The position numbers and the translations under genes are program-made. From NCBI GenBank assembly GCA_910586645.1, contig CAJUIS010000032.1:1-24437 (forward strand): 24,437 bases of DNA. The letters run 5' to 3'. Source of the stretch: an uncultured Lachnospiraceae bacterium. Lineage in GTDB: Bacteria; Bacillota; Clostridia; Lachnospirales; Lachnospiraceae. Shown in pieces: positions 7,638 to 17,000 of this stretch (position 1 is the stretch's first letter; every line of letters begins with the position of its first letter). The notes beneath the pieces are model-generated. The model had not been told where the DNA came from. It was given only the letters and a program-made list of their open reading frames with translations, and searched no databases.

Positions 7638-7648
7638 GCCGTTTTTCC
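7619..7648. terminator. Terminator hairpin overlapping the rpsL promoter
   Basis: GGAAAAACGGCTT (7619-7631) and AAGCCGTTTTTCC (7636-7648) form a perfect 13-bp stem with loop TGTC. On the minus strand it ends in CTTTTATAA, and would terminate the upstream membrane-protein gene. Confidence 0.85.
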
Positions 7649-7683
7649 AAAACTACAATATAAAATTTACCGGATTTTTGTTT

Positions 7684-8037
7684 TTACTTTGATTTCGGCA
7701 TCTTTGCAAAGCCGATATAAGACAGTATCATCTCTACGATTACAAACATAAAATAGACCGGGAACAATACCAGCGCCACACTGTATAAAATCGCTCCCGT
7801 CAGCGCAAACCCGCGTTTTTTCAAAAATACTCCCAATCCGTTGAAAATTACGGCAAGCGCTGTACAGATAAGATGCGGCATAACAAGCGTAGCCGCCAGT
7901 CCCACCCCTATCTGTTCCGCTATATCATCTCCGCTTCCCACAGCGCCTGACCAGTACACCATACTGTACACAAGATACGCAGCTCCGATGATAAATGAGA
8001 TTAACAGCAATATGCTTAATTTCTTTTTCTCTTCCAT
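7684..8037 (-). CDS. Small multi-pass membrane protein of unknown function
   Basis: A 117-residue hypothetical protein beginning MEEKKKLSILLLISF. The start is chosen because AAGGGGTGAGAG lies just upstream. Four hydrophobic segments are visible, roughly residues 7-27, 40-65, 70-85 and 85-105, followed by a basic tail KMPKSK. I do not recognise a family function. It is transcribed divergently from an Xre-type regulator, and the shared intergenic region has an inverted repeat over its -35 box, so it is probably a target of that regulator. It ends at the terminator that carries the rpsL promoter. Confidence 0.75.
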   Translation of the reverse strand: MEEKKKLSILLLISFIIGAAYLVYSMVYWSGAVGSGDDIAEQIGVGLAATLVMPHLICTALAVIFNGLGVFLKKRGFALTGAILYSVALVLFPVYFMFVIVEMILSYIGFAKMPKSK

Positions 8038-8086
8038 TCTCTCACCCCTTTCTTTTGTTGAAAACACCAACTGCTTTCATTGCATC

Positions 8087-8115
8087 ATTATAACCTCTTT
8101 TTTTTCAAAAAGCAA
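8087..8115 (-). promoter_or_regulatory. Promoter of the small membrane protein gene
   Basis: On the minus strand TTGCTT (8110-8115), 17 bp, TATAAT (8087-8092). Its -35 box overlaps the left arm of the inverted repeat starting at 8114. Confidence 0.7.
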
Positions 8116-8146
8116 CTATTAGTTAATATTAAAAAATCTAATAGTT
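8114..8146. promoter_or_regulatory. Candidate Xre operator in the divergent region
   Basis: AACTATTAG (8114-8122) and CTAATAGTT (8138-8146) are perfect inverted arms 15 bp apart, with an additional AGTTA/TAGTTAC echo on each side. One arm covers the -35 of the membrane-protein gene and the other lies a few bases from a likely -35 (TTACTG, 8149) of the regulator. This suggests joint repression and autoregulation. Confidence 0.6.
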
Positions 8147-8223
8147 AGTTACTGTTTTTATTCGAATTGGTTAAAATAAAAATGTCTGAAAAAATCACGT
8201 AAACTTCAGCAAGGAGAACCAGC

Positions 8224-8547
8224 ATGGATCGAAAAGCTTTGGGCAAAAGAATACGTACGGAACGACTTCGTCTAAATCTCACACAGGAGCAGCTTGCCGA
8301 ACGCATCGGCGTTTCCTCCGCCTATGCGGGCTTTATTGAACGGGGCGAACGCTCTGTTACACTGGAAAAATTAATCCTAATCGCAAACACGCTCCACGTA
8401 TCCTTAGATTACCTGCTGACAGATTCCGCAGAATGCCCGGACGACGGAAACCTTTCCCTTTTAAAAAATCTCTGGCGTCAGGCAACGCCTGAAAAACAGG
8501 CCCTTATTTTAGACATTACGAAATCTATCCTTCTGCATTCCGAATAA
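8224..8547 (+). CDS. Xre-family transcriptional regulator
   Basis: A 107-residue protein with an N-terminal Cro/CI-type helix-turn-helix at about residues 8-64 (LRLNLTQEQLAERIGVSSAY then FIERGERSVTLEKL), ending in the typical VSLDYLL. The short C-terminal tail is charged and may mediate dimerisation. The start follows AAGGAGAACC. It is divergent from the four-pass membrane protein, with a palindrome between them. Its signal and wider targets are unknown. It converges on the kinase gene, from which it is separated by about 70 bp with no clear terminator. Confidence 0.88.
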   Translation: MDRKALGKRIRTERLRLNLTQEQLAERIGVSSAYAGFIERGERSVTLEKLILIANTLHVSLDYLLTDSAECPDDGNLSLLKNLWRQATPEKQALILDITKSILLHSE

Positions 8548-8616
8548 AAACGCTTTTTTCTGGTATTCAGTATAAACGACTCTCTCTTTCTTTTGGTATG
8601 CTGTATGCATACATTT

Positions 8617-9771
8617 TCACGTCTTTACAAGATGCAGCATCTCAATCTGCACATACTTTTCCAGCTCAGCGCCGGCTCCTATCAAAAAAATCCAGAGAAA
8701 AACGCCGAGCGCCTTTTTGCCCCCTTTTCCAAGATTCCTGATTCCAGGCGTTTTTTCCATCCAATGCAGAAAATTAAAAGGAAGAAATACGGAAAGCCAG
8801 ATATATAGAATAACCGCAGCCGTTTCCAGTCCGGCCGCAAGCGGCGTTTTCGCGCATTCCGCCACGTTTGCAGCGCTGTAGACGGCCATGAAAATATAAT
8901 AAGTCAGGGCAACGGCTTTTTTCCATTTCTTTCCGGAGCGGAACCCCGGCCAGACACTCTGTTCCCGCGGCTTTTCCGCCCCTCTGAAAAACAAGTCCCC
9001 GCCCTCTTTTTTTGCATCCATGGAAATCCCATATGAACTTATCTCAAGCAGGGCCTCCCCGGCGCTCTGGTAACGTTTCTCCGGATCTATCTGAGTGCAG
9101 GTGCAAATCATTTCTCCCAGCTTTCCTTTTACATAAAGACGTTCCTGCGGCATCGCCCCCGTCACCATTTTATTTGCCACTACGCCTGCCGCAAAAATAT
9201 CGCTCCGTTTATCGCTCTGGGCAAATCCAAACTGTTCCGGAGCCGCATAACCTGCCGTTCCCAGAATTTCCGTATCGCATCCCCGCCCCTTTTTATACAG
9301 CCGCCCAATGTCAAAATCCAGGATTTTCAAAACCCCGTCCGTTGAAATGAGCAGATTTTTGGGGCTGATATCTCTGTGAACAATCCCTCTTTTATGAATT
9401 TCTTCCAGACCTTCAAACAACTGGCGCAAATACCCCGCCGTCTCCCCTTCCAAAAACAGCGCGCCGTCCTGCAGAAACTGTTCCACTGTCAGTCCGCCGA
9501 CATATTCCATAATGACAAACGCCATTCTCTCCTTTCTTGCCATATAATAAATTCTGACTAAATTCCTGTGCCGCGCCTCTTTCAGCCTCTCATAAATATC
9601 CGCGTTCTCCAGAGAAAGATATTTTTTTACAAAAATTTTCCCCGTCAGCTCATCCCTCACAAGAAAAGTCGCCTTTTTTTCCGGACTTCCCAGTGCGGTA
9701 AGCTCTTGAAACCTTTCCTCCAGATAATCATATGACGCCTCCGAACTGTTTCTCATGTTTCCCCCATCCAT
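8617..9771 (-). CDS. Hanks-type Ser/Thr protein kinase with C-terminal membrane segments
   Basis: A 384-residue protein from the ATG at 9769-9771 (behind AGGGGGG); ATG 9754-9756 is a close alternative. The kinase domain spans about residues 15-248: ATP-binding lysine in VKKY (K49), hinge VIMEYVGG (87-93), catalytic loop HRDISPKN (132-139, D134 and N139), metal-binding DFD (152-154) in place of DFG, and activation/P+1 segment GTAGYAAPEQ (171-180). The glycine loop is degenerate. After about 285 come three hydrophobic segments (286-306, 311-335, 353-369), so the kinase is probably cytoplasmic and membrane anchored. There are no PASTA repeats, unlike PrkC/StkP. Substrates are unknown; it is divergent from an HTH-like gene. 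Confidence 0.9.
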   Translation of the reverse strand: MDGGNMRNSSEASYDYLEERFQELTALGSPEKKATFLVRDELTGKIFVKKYLSLENADIYERLKEARHRNLVRIYYMARKERMAFVIMEYVGGLTVEQFLQDGALFLEGETAGYLRQLFEGLEEIHKRGIVHRDISPKNLLISTDGVLKILDFDIGRLYKKGRGCDTEILGTAGYAAPEQFGFAQSDKRSDIFAAGVVANKMVTGAMPQERLYVKGKLGEMICTCTQIDPEKRYQSAGEALLEISSYGISMDAKKEGGDLFFRGAEKPREQSVWPGFRSGKKWKKAVALTYYIFMAVYSAANVAECAKTPLAAGLETAAVILYIWLSVFLPFNFLHWMEKTPGIRNLGKGGKKALGVFLWIFLIGAGAELEKYVQIEMLHLVKT

Positions 9772-9825
9772 ATCATACGCCCCCCTGTTTCTCAAAAGCC
9801 TTTTTCCCGGCCTGTTTCCGCATCG

Positions 9826-9854
9826 TTGACAAACGCCGGCTCCCAAATTATAAT
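9826..9854 (+). promoter_or_regulatory. Consensus promoter of the HTH-like gene
   Basis: TTGACA (9826-9831), 17 bp, TATAAT (9849-9854): perfect sigma-A type. The TTG of the -35 could be misread as a start codon. On the other strand an overlapping TATAAT (9847-9852) may serve the kinase, but with a poor -35. Confidence 0.85.
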
Positions 9855-9872
9855 TTTACATGACACTGTAAA
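9855..9872. promoter_or_regulatory. Candidate operator downstream of the -10
   Basis: TTTACA (9855-9860) and TGTAAA (9867-9872) form an inverted repeat right at the expected transcription start, between two divergent genes. It is a plausible autoregulatory or shared operator. Confidence 0.45.
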
Positions 9873-9894
9873 TCCTGCCGGAAAGGTTCCCATT

Positions 9895-10314
9895 TTGAAT
9901 AACACACAAGAACTCCTGAAACTTCTAAAAAATACAAAAGATATGAAATCTTATCTGAAAACTTATTCCAGAACATTTACGGCAGTCCCCCTGCCCGTCT
10001 ATCTGGAAAATCTTTTAACGGAAAAACATCTGCAAAAAAGCCAGTGCATCCGGGATGCGGATTTGCAGAGAAATTACGGATATCAGATTTTCTCCGGACA
10101 GCGCGTCCCCTCCCGTGATAAAATACTCCGCCTGTGCATCTCTATGCGCCTGACCGCCAAAGAAACGCACACCCTTTTATGTTCCACCGGCTATGCGGAT
10201 CTCTATCCCAAAAACAAACGCGACAGCATCCTTATTTTCGCCCTGGAAAAGGGCCTCTCCGTCTTGGAAACAAACGAGCTGCTCTATGAACTGCAGGAAA
10301 ATACGCTCGAATAA
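9895..10314 (+). CDS. HTH-like protein paired with the kinase
   Basis: A 139-residue protein of uncertain function. The start is taken as TTG 9895-9897 (GGAAAGG eight bases upstream; product begins MNNTQELLKLL), because anything further upstream would include the promoter. Residues about 35-95 look like a divergent Cro/CI-type helix-turn-helix (IRDADLQRNYGYQIFSGQRV then SRDKILRLCISM), followed by a helical tail with TGYADLYPKNKRDSIL. I recall similar small proteins beside Ser/Thr kinases in clostridia but cannot verify this. It may regulate the kinase, be a substrate, or both. It ends at a strong terminator facing rpoC. Confidence 0.7.
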   Translation: MNNTQELLKLLKNTKDMKSYLKTYSRTFTAVPLPVYLENLLTEKHLQKSQCIRDADLQRNYGYQIFSGQRVPSRDKILRLCISMRLTAKETHTLLCSTGYADLYPKNKRDSILIFALEKGLSVLETNELLYELQENTLE

Positions 10315-10315
10315 A

Positions 10316-10351
10316 CAGGGCAGAACCCCGCATCCGCAAAGTTCTGCCCTG
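10316..10351. terminator. Bidirectional terminator between the HTH-like gene and rpoC
   Basis: CAGGGCAGAAC (10316-10326) and GTTCTGCCCTG (10341-10351) make a perfect 11-bp stem. T-rich runs follow on both strands (TTCTT plus; TTTATT minus), so it can end both converging transcripts. Confidence 0.85.
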
Positions 10352-10365
10352 TTCTTCACTCTGTC

Positions 10366-13300
10366 TTATTCCATAATCTCATCGACTTCATATTCGTCAT
10401 ACTCCGGATCAAAATTCAGATAATCTTCCTGCTCGATATCGGAATCCAGTCTCAAATCCCGGTATCTCTTCATGCCTGTTCCGGCAGGAATCAGTTTTCC
10501 GATGATTACATTTTCTTTCAGGCCAATCAACGGGTCTACCTTTCCTTTGATTGCCGCTTCTGTCAGAACTTTCGTCGTCTCCTGGAAAGAAGCTGCCGAC
10601 AGGAAAGAATTTGTCGCAAGAGACGCTTTTGTAATTCCAAGCAGCACCTGTTTGCCCTCCGCAGGTTCCAGACCCTCTTCCACAAGCTTTTCATTTACAT
10701 CGTCAAAATCCAGGATATCCACTAATGTTCCCGGCAGAAATTCAGAATCTCCGTTGTTTTCGATACGGACTTTCTTTAACATCTGGCGGACAATGACTTC
10801 GATATGTTTGTCATTGATTTCAACGCCCTGCAGACGGTATACCCTCTGCACTTCCTGAAGCATATAATCCTGCACGGCGCGAACGCCTTTAATCTTTAAA
10901 ATATCATGCGGATTGACAGAACCTTCCGTCAGCTCATCGCCGGCCGCAAGCTCTGCGCCGTCCATAATCTTAATGCGGGAACCATAGGGAATCAGATATG
11001 TCTTTGTCTCGCCCGTCTCATGGTTCGTCACGATCACTTCACGCTTTTTCTTCGTATCCCGGATTTCCGCCACACCTGCAAATTCCGTGATAATCGCAAG
11101 CCCTTTCGGCTTTCTCGCTTCAAAAATTTCCTCAACACGGGGAAGACCCTGTGTAATATCGTCGCCGGCAACGCCTCCCGTATGGAACGTACGCATCGTA
11201 AGCTGCGTACCAGGCTCGCCGATGGACTGCGCCGCAATAATTCCAACCGCTTCGCCCACCTGCACCGCCTGGCCCGTCGCCATATTTGCGCCGTAACATT
11301 TTGCACAGACGCCCACATGCGAGCGGCAGGTGAGGATCGTCCGGATCTTCACTTTACTGATGGAATCTCCGTTTTCGTCCACACCCCGGTTCATAATCTC
11401 AGCGGCGCGCCGCGGCGTAATCATATGATTTGCCTTTACAATCACATTTCCGTCTTTATCGCAAATTGTATTGCATGAAAAACGTCCGGTAATTCTTTCC
11501 TGAAGGCTCTCGACTTCCTCTTTTCCGTCCATAAATGCAGTTACCCACATACCTGGAATCTCTTTTCCGGAATTTCCCATACAATCCGACTCATGCACGA
11601 TAAGTTCCTGTGAAACGTCAACCAGACGCCTGGTCAGGTATCCGGAATCGGCCGTACGAAGCGCCGTATCAGAAAGCCCTTTTCTGGCTCCGTGCGCAGA
11701 CATAAAGTACTCCAAAACGTCAAGACCTTCACGGAAATTTGATTTAATCGGCAGCTCAATCGTCCGTCCCGTCGTATCAGCCATAAGCCCGCGCATACCT
11801 GCAAGCTGCTTAATCTGCTTGTCGGAACCACGCGCCCCGGAATCGGCCATCATAAAGATGTTATTGTATTTATCCAAACCGCCTAAAAGAGCCGACGTCA
11901 GCTCGTCGTCCGTCTCTTTCCAGGTTTCGATTACTTCTTTGTATCTTTCCTCGTCCGTAATCAGACCTCTCTTGTACTGGCGCATAATCTTATCCACGGT
12001 ATTCTGCGCTTCTTCAATCATTTCCGGCTTCTGCGGCGGAACGGTCATATCGGAAATCGATACCGTCATCGCGGCCCTTGTCGAATATTTATAGCCAATC
12101 GACTTAATATCATCCAGCACTTCGGCCGTTTTTGTCGCCCCATGCACATTGATGACTTTTTCCAGAACCTGCTTTAACTGCTTTTTGCCCACATGGAAAT
12201 CAACTTCCAGCTTCAGTTCGTTTTCCGGATTGCTTCGGTCCACAAAACCAAGATCCTGGGGAATGATTTCATTAAAAAGAAATCTTCCAAGCGTGGATTC
12301 TATCATACCGGATGCTTTCGTCCCGTCCAAACGCGTTTTTACAACGCGGACTTTGATGTGGGAATGCAGCGTCAGCGCTTTATTTTCATATGCCAAAATC
12401 GCCTCATTTACGTTTTTGAAAGTTTTCCCTTCCCCAAGCACGCCGGGGCGTTCCTGCGTCAGATAGTAAATGCCGAGCACCATATCCTGTGAAGGAACGG
12501 CTACCGGGCCGCCGTCTGACGGCTTTAACAGGTTATTCGGGGAAAGCAGCATAAACCGGCATTCTGCCTGCGCTTCCACAGACAGCGGAAGATGAACCGC
12601 CATCTGATCGCCGTCAAAATCGGCATTGTACGCCGTACAAACGAGAGGATGCAGCTTAATCGCCTTACCTTCCACAAGAATCGGCTCAAACGCCTGGATT
12701 CCAAGACGGTGCAGCGTAGGGGCGCGGTTTAACATAACCGGATGTTCTTTGATGACTTCTTCCAAAACATCCCATACTTCCGGCTGCAGACGCTCCACCA
12801 TCTTCTTTGCGCTCTTGATGTTGTGCGCTTTGCCGCCGGATACCAGTTCTTTCATAACAAAAGGCTTGAACAATTCAATCGCCATTTCTTTTGGAAGGCC
12901 GCACTGATAAATCTTAAGCTCCGGCCCTACGACGATAACGGAACGTCCGGAATAATCCACGCGCTTTCCAAGGAGGTTCTGACGGAACCGTCCGCTCTTT
13001 CCCTTTAACATATCGGACAGAGATTTTAACGCCCGGTTTCCGGGCCCTGTCACCGGCCTTCCCCGGCGTCCGTTGTCAATTAAAGCGTCCACCGCCTCCT
13101 GGAGCATCCGCTTTTCGTTGCGGACGATAATGTCCGGCGCGCCAAGCTCCAGCAATCTTCTTAAACGGTTATTTCTGTTGATAATCCTGCGGTACAGGTC
13201 ATTCAGATCGGAAGTTGCAAAACGTCCGCCGTCAAGCTGGACCATCGGACGCAAATCCGGAGGAATCACAGGGATCACCGACATAATCATCCACTCCGGC

Positions 13301-13989
13301 CTGTTATTGGATTCCCGAAACGCCTCTACCACTTCCAGACGCTTGATAATCCTTGCGCGCTTCTGCCCAGTTGCATCTTTTAATTCCGCTTTTAACTCCG
13401 CCGCGTCTTTTTCCAGATCAATTGCCTCTAACAGTTCAAGAATGGATTCCGCGCCCATACCAACGCGGAATGCGCTTCCATACTGTTCTCTCGCTTCCTG
13501 ATATTCCGCTTCCGACAGCACCTGCTTATAGGTCAGGTTGGTATTGCCGGATTCCAGCACAATATAGGACGCAAAATAGAGGACTTTCTCCAAAGTCCTT
13601 GGAGAGAGGTCAAGGATCAGCCCCATACGGCTTGGAATTCCTTTAAAATACCAGATATGAGAGACAGGAGCGGCAAGCTCAATATGTCCCATGCGCTCTC
13701 TCCTGACGCTCGCTTTTGTAATTTCAACTCCGCATCGGTCGCAGACTACGCCTTTGTAACGGATTTTTTTATATTTTCCGCAATGGCACTCCCAGTCCTT
13801 GCTCGGCCCGAAAATCTTTTCACAGAACAGGCCGTCTTTTTCCGGTTTTAACGTTCTGTAATTTATCGTCTCCGGCTTCTTCACCTCGCCCCTGGACCAC
13901 TCCCTGATTTTTTCAGGGGAAGCAAGGCCAATTTTAATTGCGTCAAACGCAATTGGCTGGTATGTGTCTTTTTTCGTAATTTCTGGCAT
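10366..13989 (-). CDS. rpoC: DNA-directed RNA polymerase subunit beta'
   Basis: Complete 1207-residue beta' subunit, which carries the catalytic magnesium site. The absolutely conserved NADFDGDQMAVH is at residues 455-466. The N-terminal zinc ribbon is C68, C70, C83, C86, and the second zinc site is seen later as SCNTIC followed by TCRSHVGVCAKC. The length fits Firmicutes beta' without large lineage insertions. The start MPEITKKDTY follows GAAGGGAG. It lies 19 bp after the rpoB stop and is therefore cotranscribed with it. Its end faces a shared terminator; downstream, the usual str genes are displaced by about 2.8 kb of regulator and kinase genes. Confidence 0.98.
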   Translation of the reverse strand: MPEITKKDTYQPIAFDAIKIGLASPEKIREWSRGEVKKPETINYRTLKPEKDGLFCEKIFGPSKDWECHCGKYKKIRYKGVVCDRCGVEITKASVRRERMGHIELAAPVSHIWYFKGIPSRMGLILDLSPRTLEKVLYFASYIVLESGNTNLTYKQVLSEAEYQEAREQYGSAFRVGMGAESILELLEAIDLEKDAAELKAELKDATGQKRARIIKRLEVVEAFRESNNRPEWMIMSVIPVIPPDLRPMVQLDGGRFATSDLNDLYRRIINRNNRLRRLLELGAPDIIVRNEKRMLQEAVDALIDNGRRGRPVTGPGNRALKSLSDMLKGKSGRFRQNLLGKRVDYSGRSVIVVGPELKIYQCGLPKEMAIELFKPFVMKELVSGGKAHNIKSAKKMVERLQPEVWDVLEEVIKEHPVMLNRAPTLHRLGIQAFEPILVEGKAIKLHPLVCTAYNADFDGDQMAVHLPLSVEAQAECRFMLLSPNNLLKPSDGGPVAVPSQDMVLGIYYLTQERPGVLGEGKTFKNVNEAILAYENKALTLHSHIKVRVVKTRLDGTKASGMIESTLGRFLFNEIIPQDLGFVDRSNPENELKLEVDFHVGKKQLKQVLEKVINVHGATKTAEVLDDIKSIGYKYSTRAAMTVSISDMTVPPQKPEMIEEAQNTVDKIMRQYKRGLITDEERYKEVIETWKETDDELTSALLGGLDKYNNIFMMADSGARGSDKQIKQLAGMRGLMADTTGRTIELPIKSNFREGLDVLEYFMSAHGARKGLSDTALRTADSGYLTRRLVDVSQELIVHESDCMGNSGKEIPGMWVTAFMDGKEEVESLQERITGRFSCNTICDKDGNVIVKANHMITPRRAAEIMNRGVDENGDSISKVKIRTILTCRSHVGVCAKCYGANMATGQAVQVGEAVGIIAAQSIGEPGTQLTMRTFHTGGVAGDDITQGLPRVEEIFEARKPKGLAIITEFAGVAEIRDTKKKREVIVTNHETGETKTYLIPYGSRIKIMDGAELAAGDELTEGSVNPHDILKIKGVRAVQDYMLQEVQRVYRLQGVEINDKHIEVIVRQMLKKVRIENNGDSEFLPGTLVDILDFDDVNEKLVEEGLEPAEGKQVLLGITKASLATNSFLSAASFQETTKVLTEAAIKGKVDPLIGLKENVIIGKLIPAGTGMKRYRDLRLDSDIEQEDYLNFDPEYDEYEVDEIME

Positions 13990-14008
13990 CTCTGACGCTC
14001 CCTTCTAT

Positions 14009-17000
14009 CTATTCTTCCTCAAGAACTTCTTCCTCAAAATCCAATTCCTCAAAATCGTCTTCTTCCTCTTCCTCGTTTTCCTCTTCAATGTCGATCAGTT
14101 CTTCATTTTCAGAATCAAATTCCTGTTTCGTAAAGCCCATTTTGCCAAAAGATTCACTGTCTTCAAATGCAAAATCCTTATCCCCGGCAATAATCGCATT
14201 CAGGTCGGTATTGCCGTATTCGCTGGTTTCCATAAGTTCCACTTCATTTCTCTCTTCATCCAGAACTTTTACATCCAGGCCAAGGGACTGCAGTTCTTTT
14301 AAAAGCACTTTGAAGGATTCCGGTATTCCAGGCTCCGGAATATTGTCGCCTTTGATAATCGCCTCGTAAGTCTTTACACGTCCGACTACGTCGTCCGACT
14401 TCACGGTCAGAATCTCCTGAAGCGTATACGACGCTCCGTATGCCTCAAGCGCCCAAACCTCCATTTCTCCGAAACGCTGGCCGCCAAACTGCGCCTTGCC
14501 GCCCAAAGGCTGCTGCGTAACCAGAGAATATGGTCCTGTGGAACGCGCATGAATCTTATCGTCTACAAGATGATGCAGCTTCAGATAGTGCATATGCCCA
14601 ATTGTAACGGGACTGTCAAAAAATTCTCCCGTCCTGCCGTCGCGAAGCCTTACTTTTCCGTCGCGGGACAAAGGAACGCCTTTCCATACTTTTCTGTGTT
14701 CCCGGTTGTCCGACAGATACTGCATCACTTCCGGCAGCAGTTCCGCTTTATATTTCCGCTCGAATTCTTCCCATTCCAGATTTACATAATCATTCGCAAG
14801 ATCCAGCGTATCCATAATGTCATTTTCTTTTGCGCCGTCAAATACCGGCGTTTCAATGTTAAATCCAAGCGCTTTTGCCGCAAGGCTTAAGTGAATCTCA
14901 AGCACCTGCCCGATATTCATACGGGACGGAACGCCCAGAGGGTTTAAAACAATGTCAAGCGGGCGTCCGTTTGGCAGAAACGGCATATCCTCCACCGGCA
15001 GCACGCGGGAAACAACACCCTTATTGCCGTGGCGGCCGGCCATTTTATCGCCGACGGATATCTTTCTCTTCTGCGCAATATAGATGCGGACCGCCTGGTT
15101 TACGCCGGGAGACAGCTCGTCGCCGTTATCCCTGGTAAATACTTTTGCATCCACAATAATTCCGTATTCTCCATGCGGCACTTTCAGAGACGTATCTCTG
15201 ACTTCTCTCGCCTTTTCACCAAAAATCGCACGCAAAAGACGTTCTTCCGCCGTCAGTTCCGTCTCTCCCTTCGGCGTCACTTTTCCGACAAGGATGTCTC
15301 CGGCGCGCACTTCCGCTCCAATGCGGATAATTCCCCGTTCATCCAGATCTTTTAACGCGTCGTCGCCAACGCCTGGCACATCGCGCGTAATTTCTTCCGG
15401 CCCAAGCTTCGTATCCCTGGCTTCCGCTTCGTATTCCTCTATATGAACGGACGTATATACATCGTCCTGCACCAGTCTTTCGCTCAGCAGCACGGCGTCC
15501 TCATAGTTGTAGCCTTCCCATGTCATAAACCCAATCAGAGGATTCTTGCCAAGCGCAAGCTCTCCGTTTGCCGTAGACGGCCCGTCTGCAATTACTTCGC
15601 CGGCTTCCACTCTTGTGCCTTTCAGCACAATCGGCTTCTGATTGTAACAGTTCGACTGGTTGCTTCTTGAAAATTTCGTCAGACGGTATACGTCCCTTGT
15701 TCCTTCATCGCTCCGGATTACAATTTCATTGGAAACAGCGCTTTCCACAACGCCGGATTTTTTCGCAACGACACAGACGCCGGAGTCAACGGCCGCCTTT
15801 GTCTCCATACCGGTGCCGACAACCGGAGCTTCCGTCGTAAGAAGCGGCACTGCCTGGCGCTGCATATTCGATCCCATCAGCGCACGGTTCGCATCGTCGT
15901 TCTGCAAAAACGGAATCAATGCGGTAGCCACGGAAAATACCATCTTCGGCGATACGTCCATGTAATCAAACATTGTTTTTTCATATTCCTGCGTCTCGTC
16001 CAGGTAACGGCCGGATACGGAATTTCTTACAAAATGCCCTTCTTCATCCAGCGCTTCGTTCGCCTGCGCCACATGGAAATTATCCTCTTCGTCTGCCGTC
16101 ATATAGATAAACTTATCTGTAACGCGCGGATTCTTCGGATCGGATTTATCAATAATGCGGTACGGCGCTTCGACAAAGCCGTACTCGTTAATCCTCGCAT
16201 AGCAGGCCAGGGAGTTAATCAACCCGATGTTCGGACCTTCTGGCGTCTCAATCGGACACATCCTTCCATAATGGGAATAGTGTACGTCGCGCACCTCAAA
16301 TCCCGCGCGATCACGGGAAAGTCCGCCGGGCCCCAGCGCAGACAGACGTCTCTTATGCGTCAGCTCGCCAAGCGGGTTGTTCTGATCCATAAACTGCGAC
16401 AACTGGGAAGAACCAAAAAATTCCTTAACAGCCGCCGTCACCGGTTTGATATTAATTAAACTCTGAGGAGAAATCCCTTCCAGATCCTGCGTCGTCATAC
16501 GCTCGCGGACAACGCGCTCCAGACGGGAAAGCCCTATGCGGTACTGATTCTGCAAAAGCTCTCCGACTGCGCGGATACGGCGGTTTCCAAGATGGTCAAT
16601 GTCGTCGTCATGTCCTACGGAGTACTCCAGATGCATATTATAATTAATAGAAGCGAAAATATCTTCTCTTGTAATGTGTTTTGGAATCAAATCATGCACA
16701 TTTCTGCGTATCGCTTCTTTTCTTTCTTCCAATCCGGCATTCTCTTCCAGAATCCGGGCCAAAACAGGATAATAGACAAGTTCTGTAATCCCGACTTCTT
16801 TGGGATCCACATCTATATAATTCTTCAGATCCACCATCATGTTCGAAAGAATTTTCACATTTCTTGTCTCACCCTGGATCCATACATACGGAACGGCTGC
16901 GTTCTGAATGCGGTCTGCAAGATCGCGGCTTACTTCCGTCCCTTTTTCGGCAAGCGCTTCTCCGGTCGTCATATCCACGACGTCTTCCGCCAGCGTATGT

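Noticed and set aside
8600..8625. GTATGCATAC palindrome between the Xre gene and the kinase
   Set aside because: Short, with no T-run on either side; not a convincing terminator or operator.
9826..9894. Upstream TTG start for the HTH-like gene
   Set aside because: That TTG is the -35 hexamer of a perfect promoter, so it cannot be translated from this transcript.
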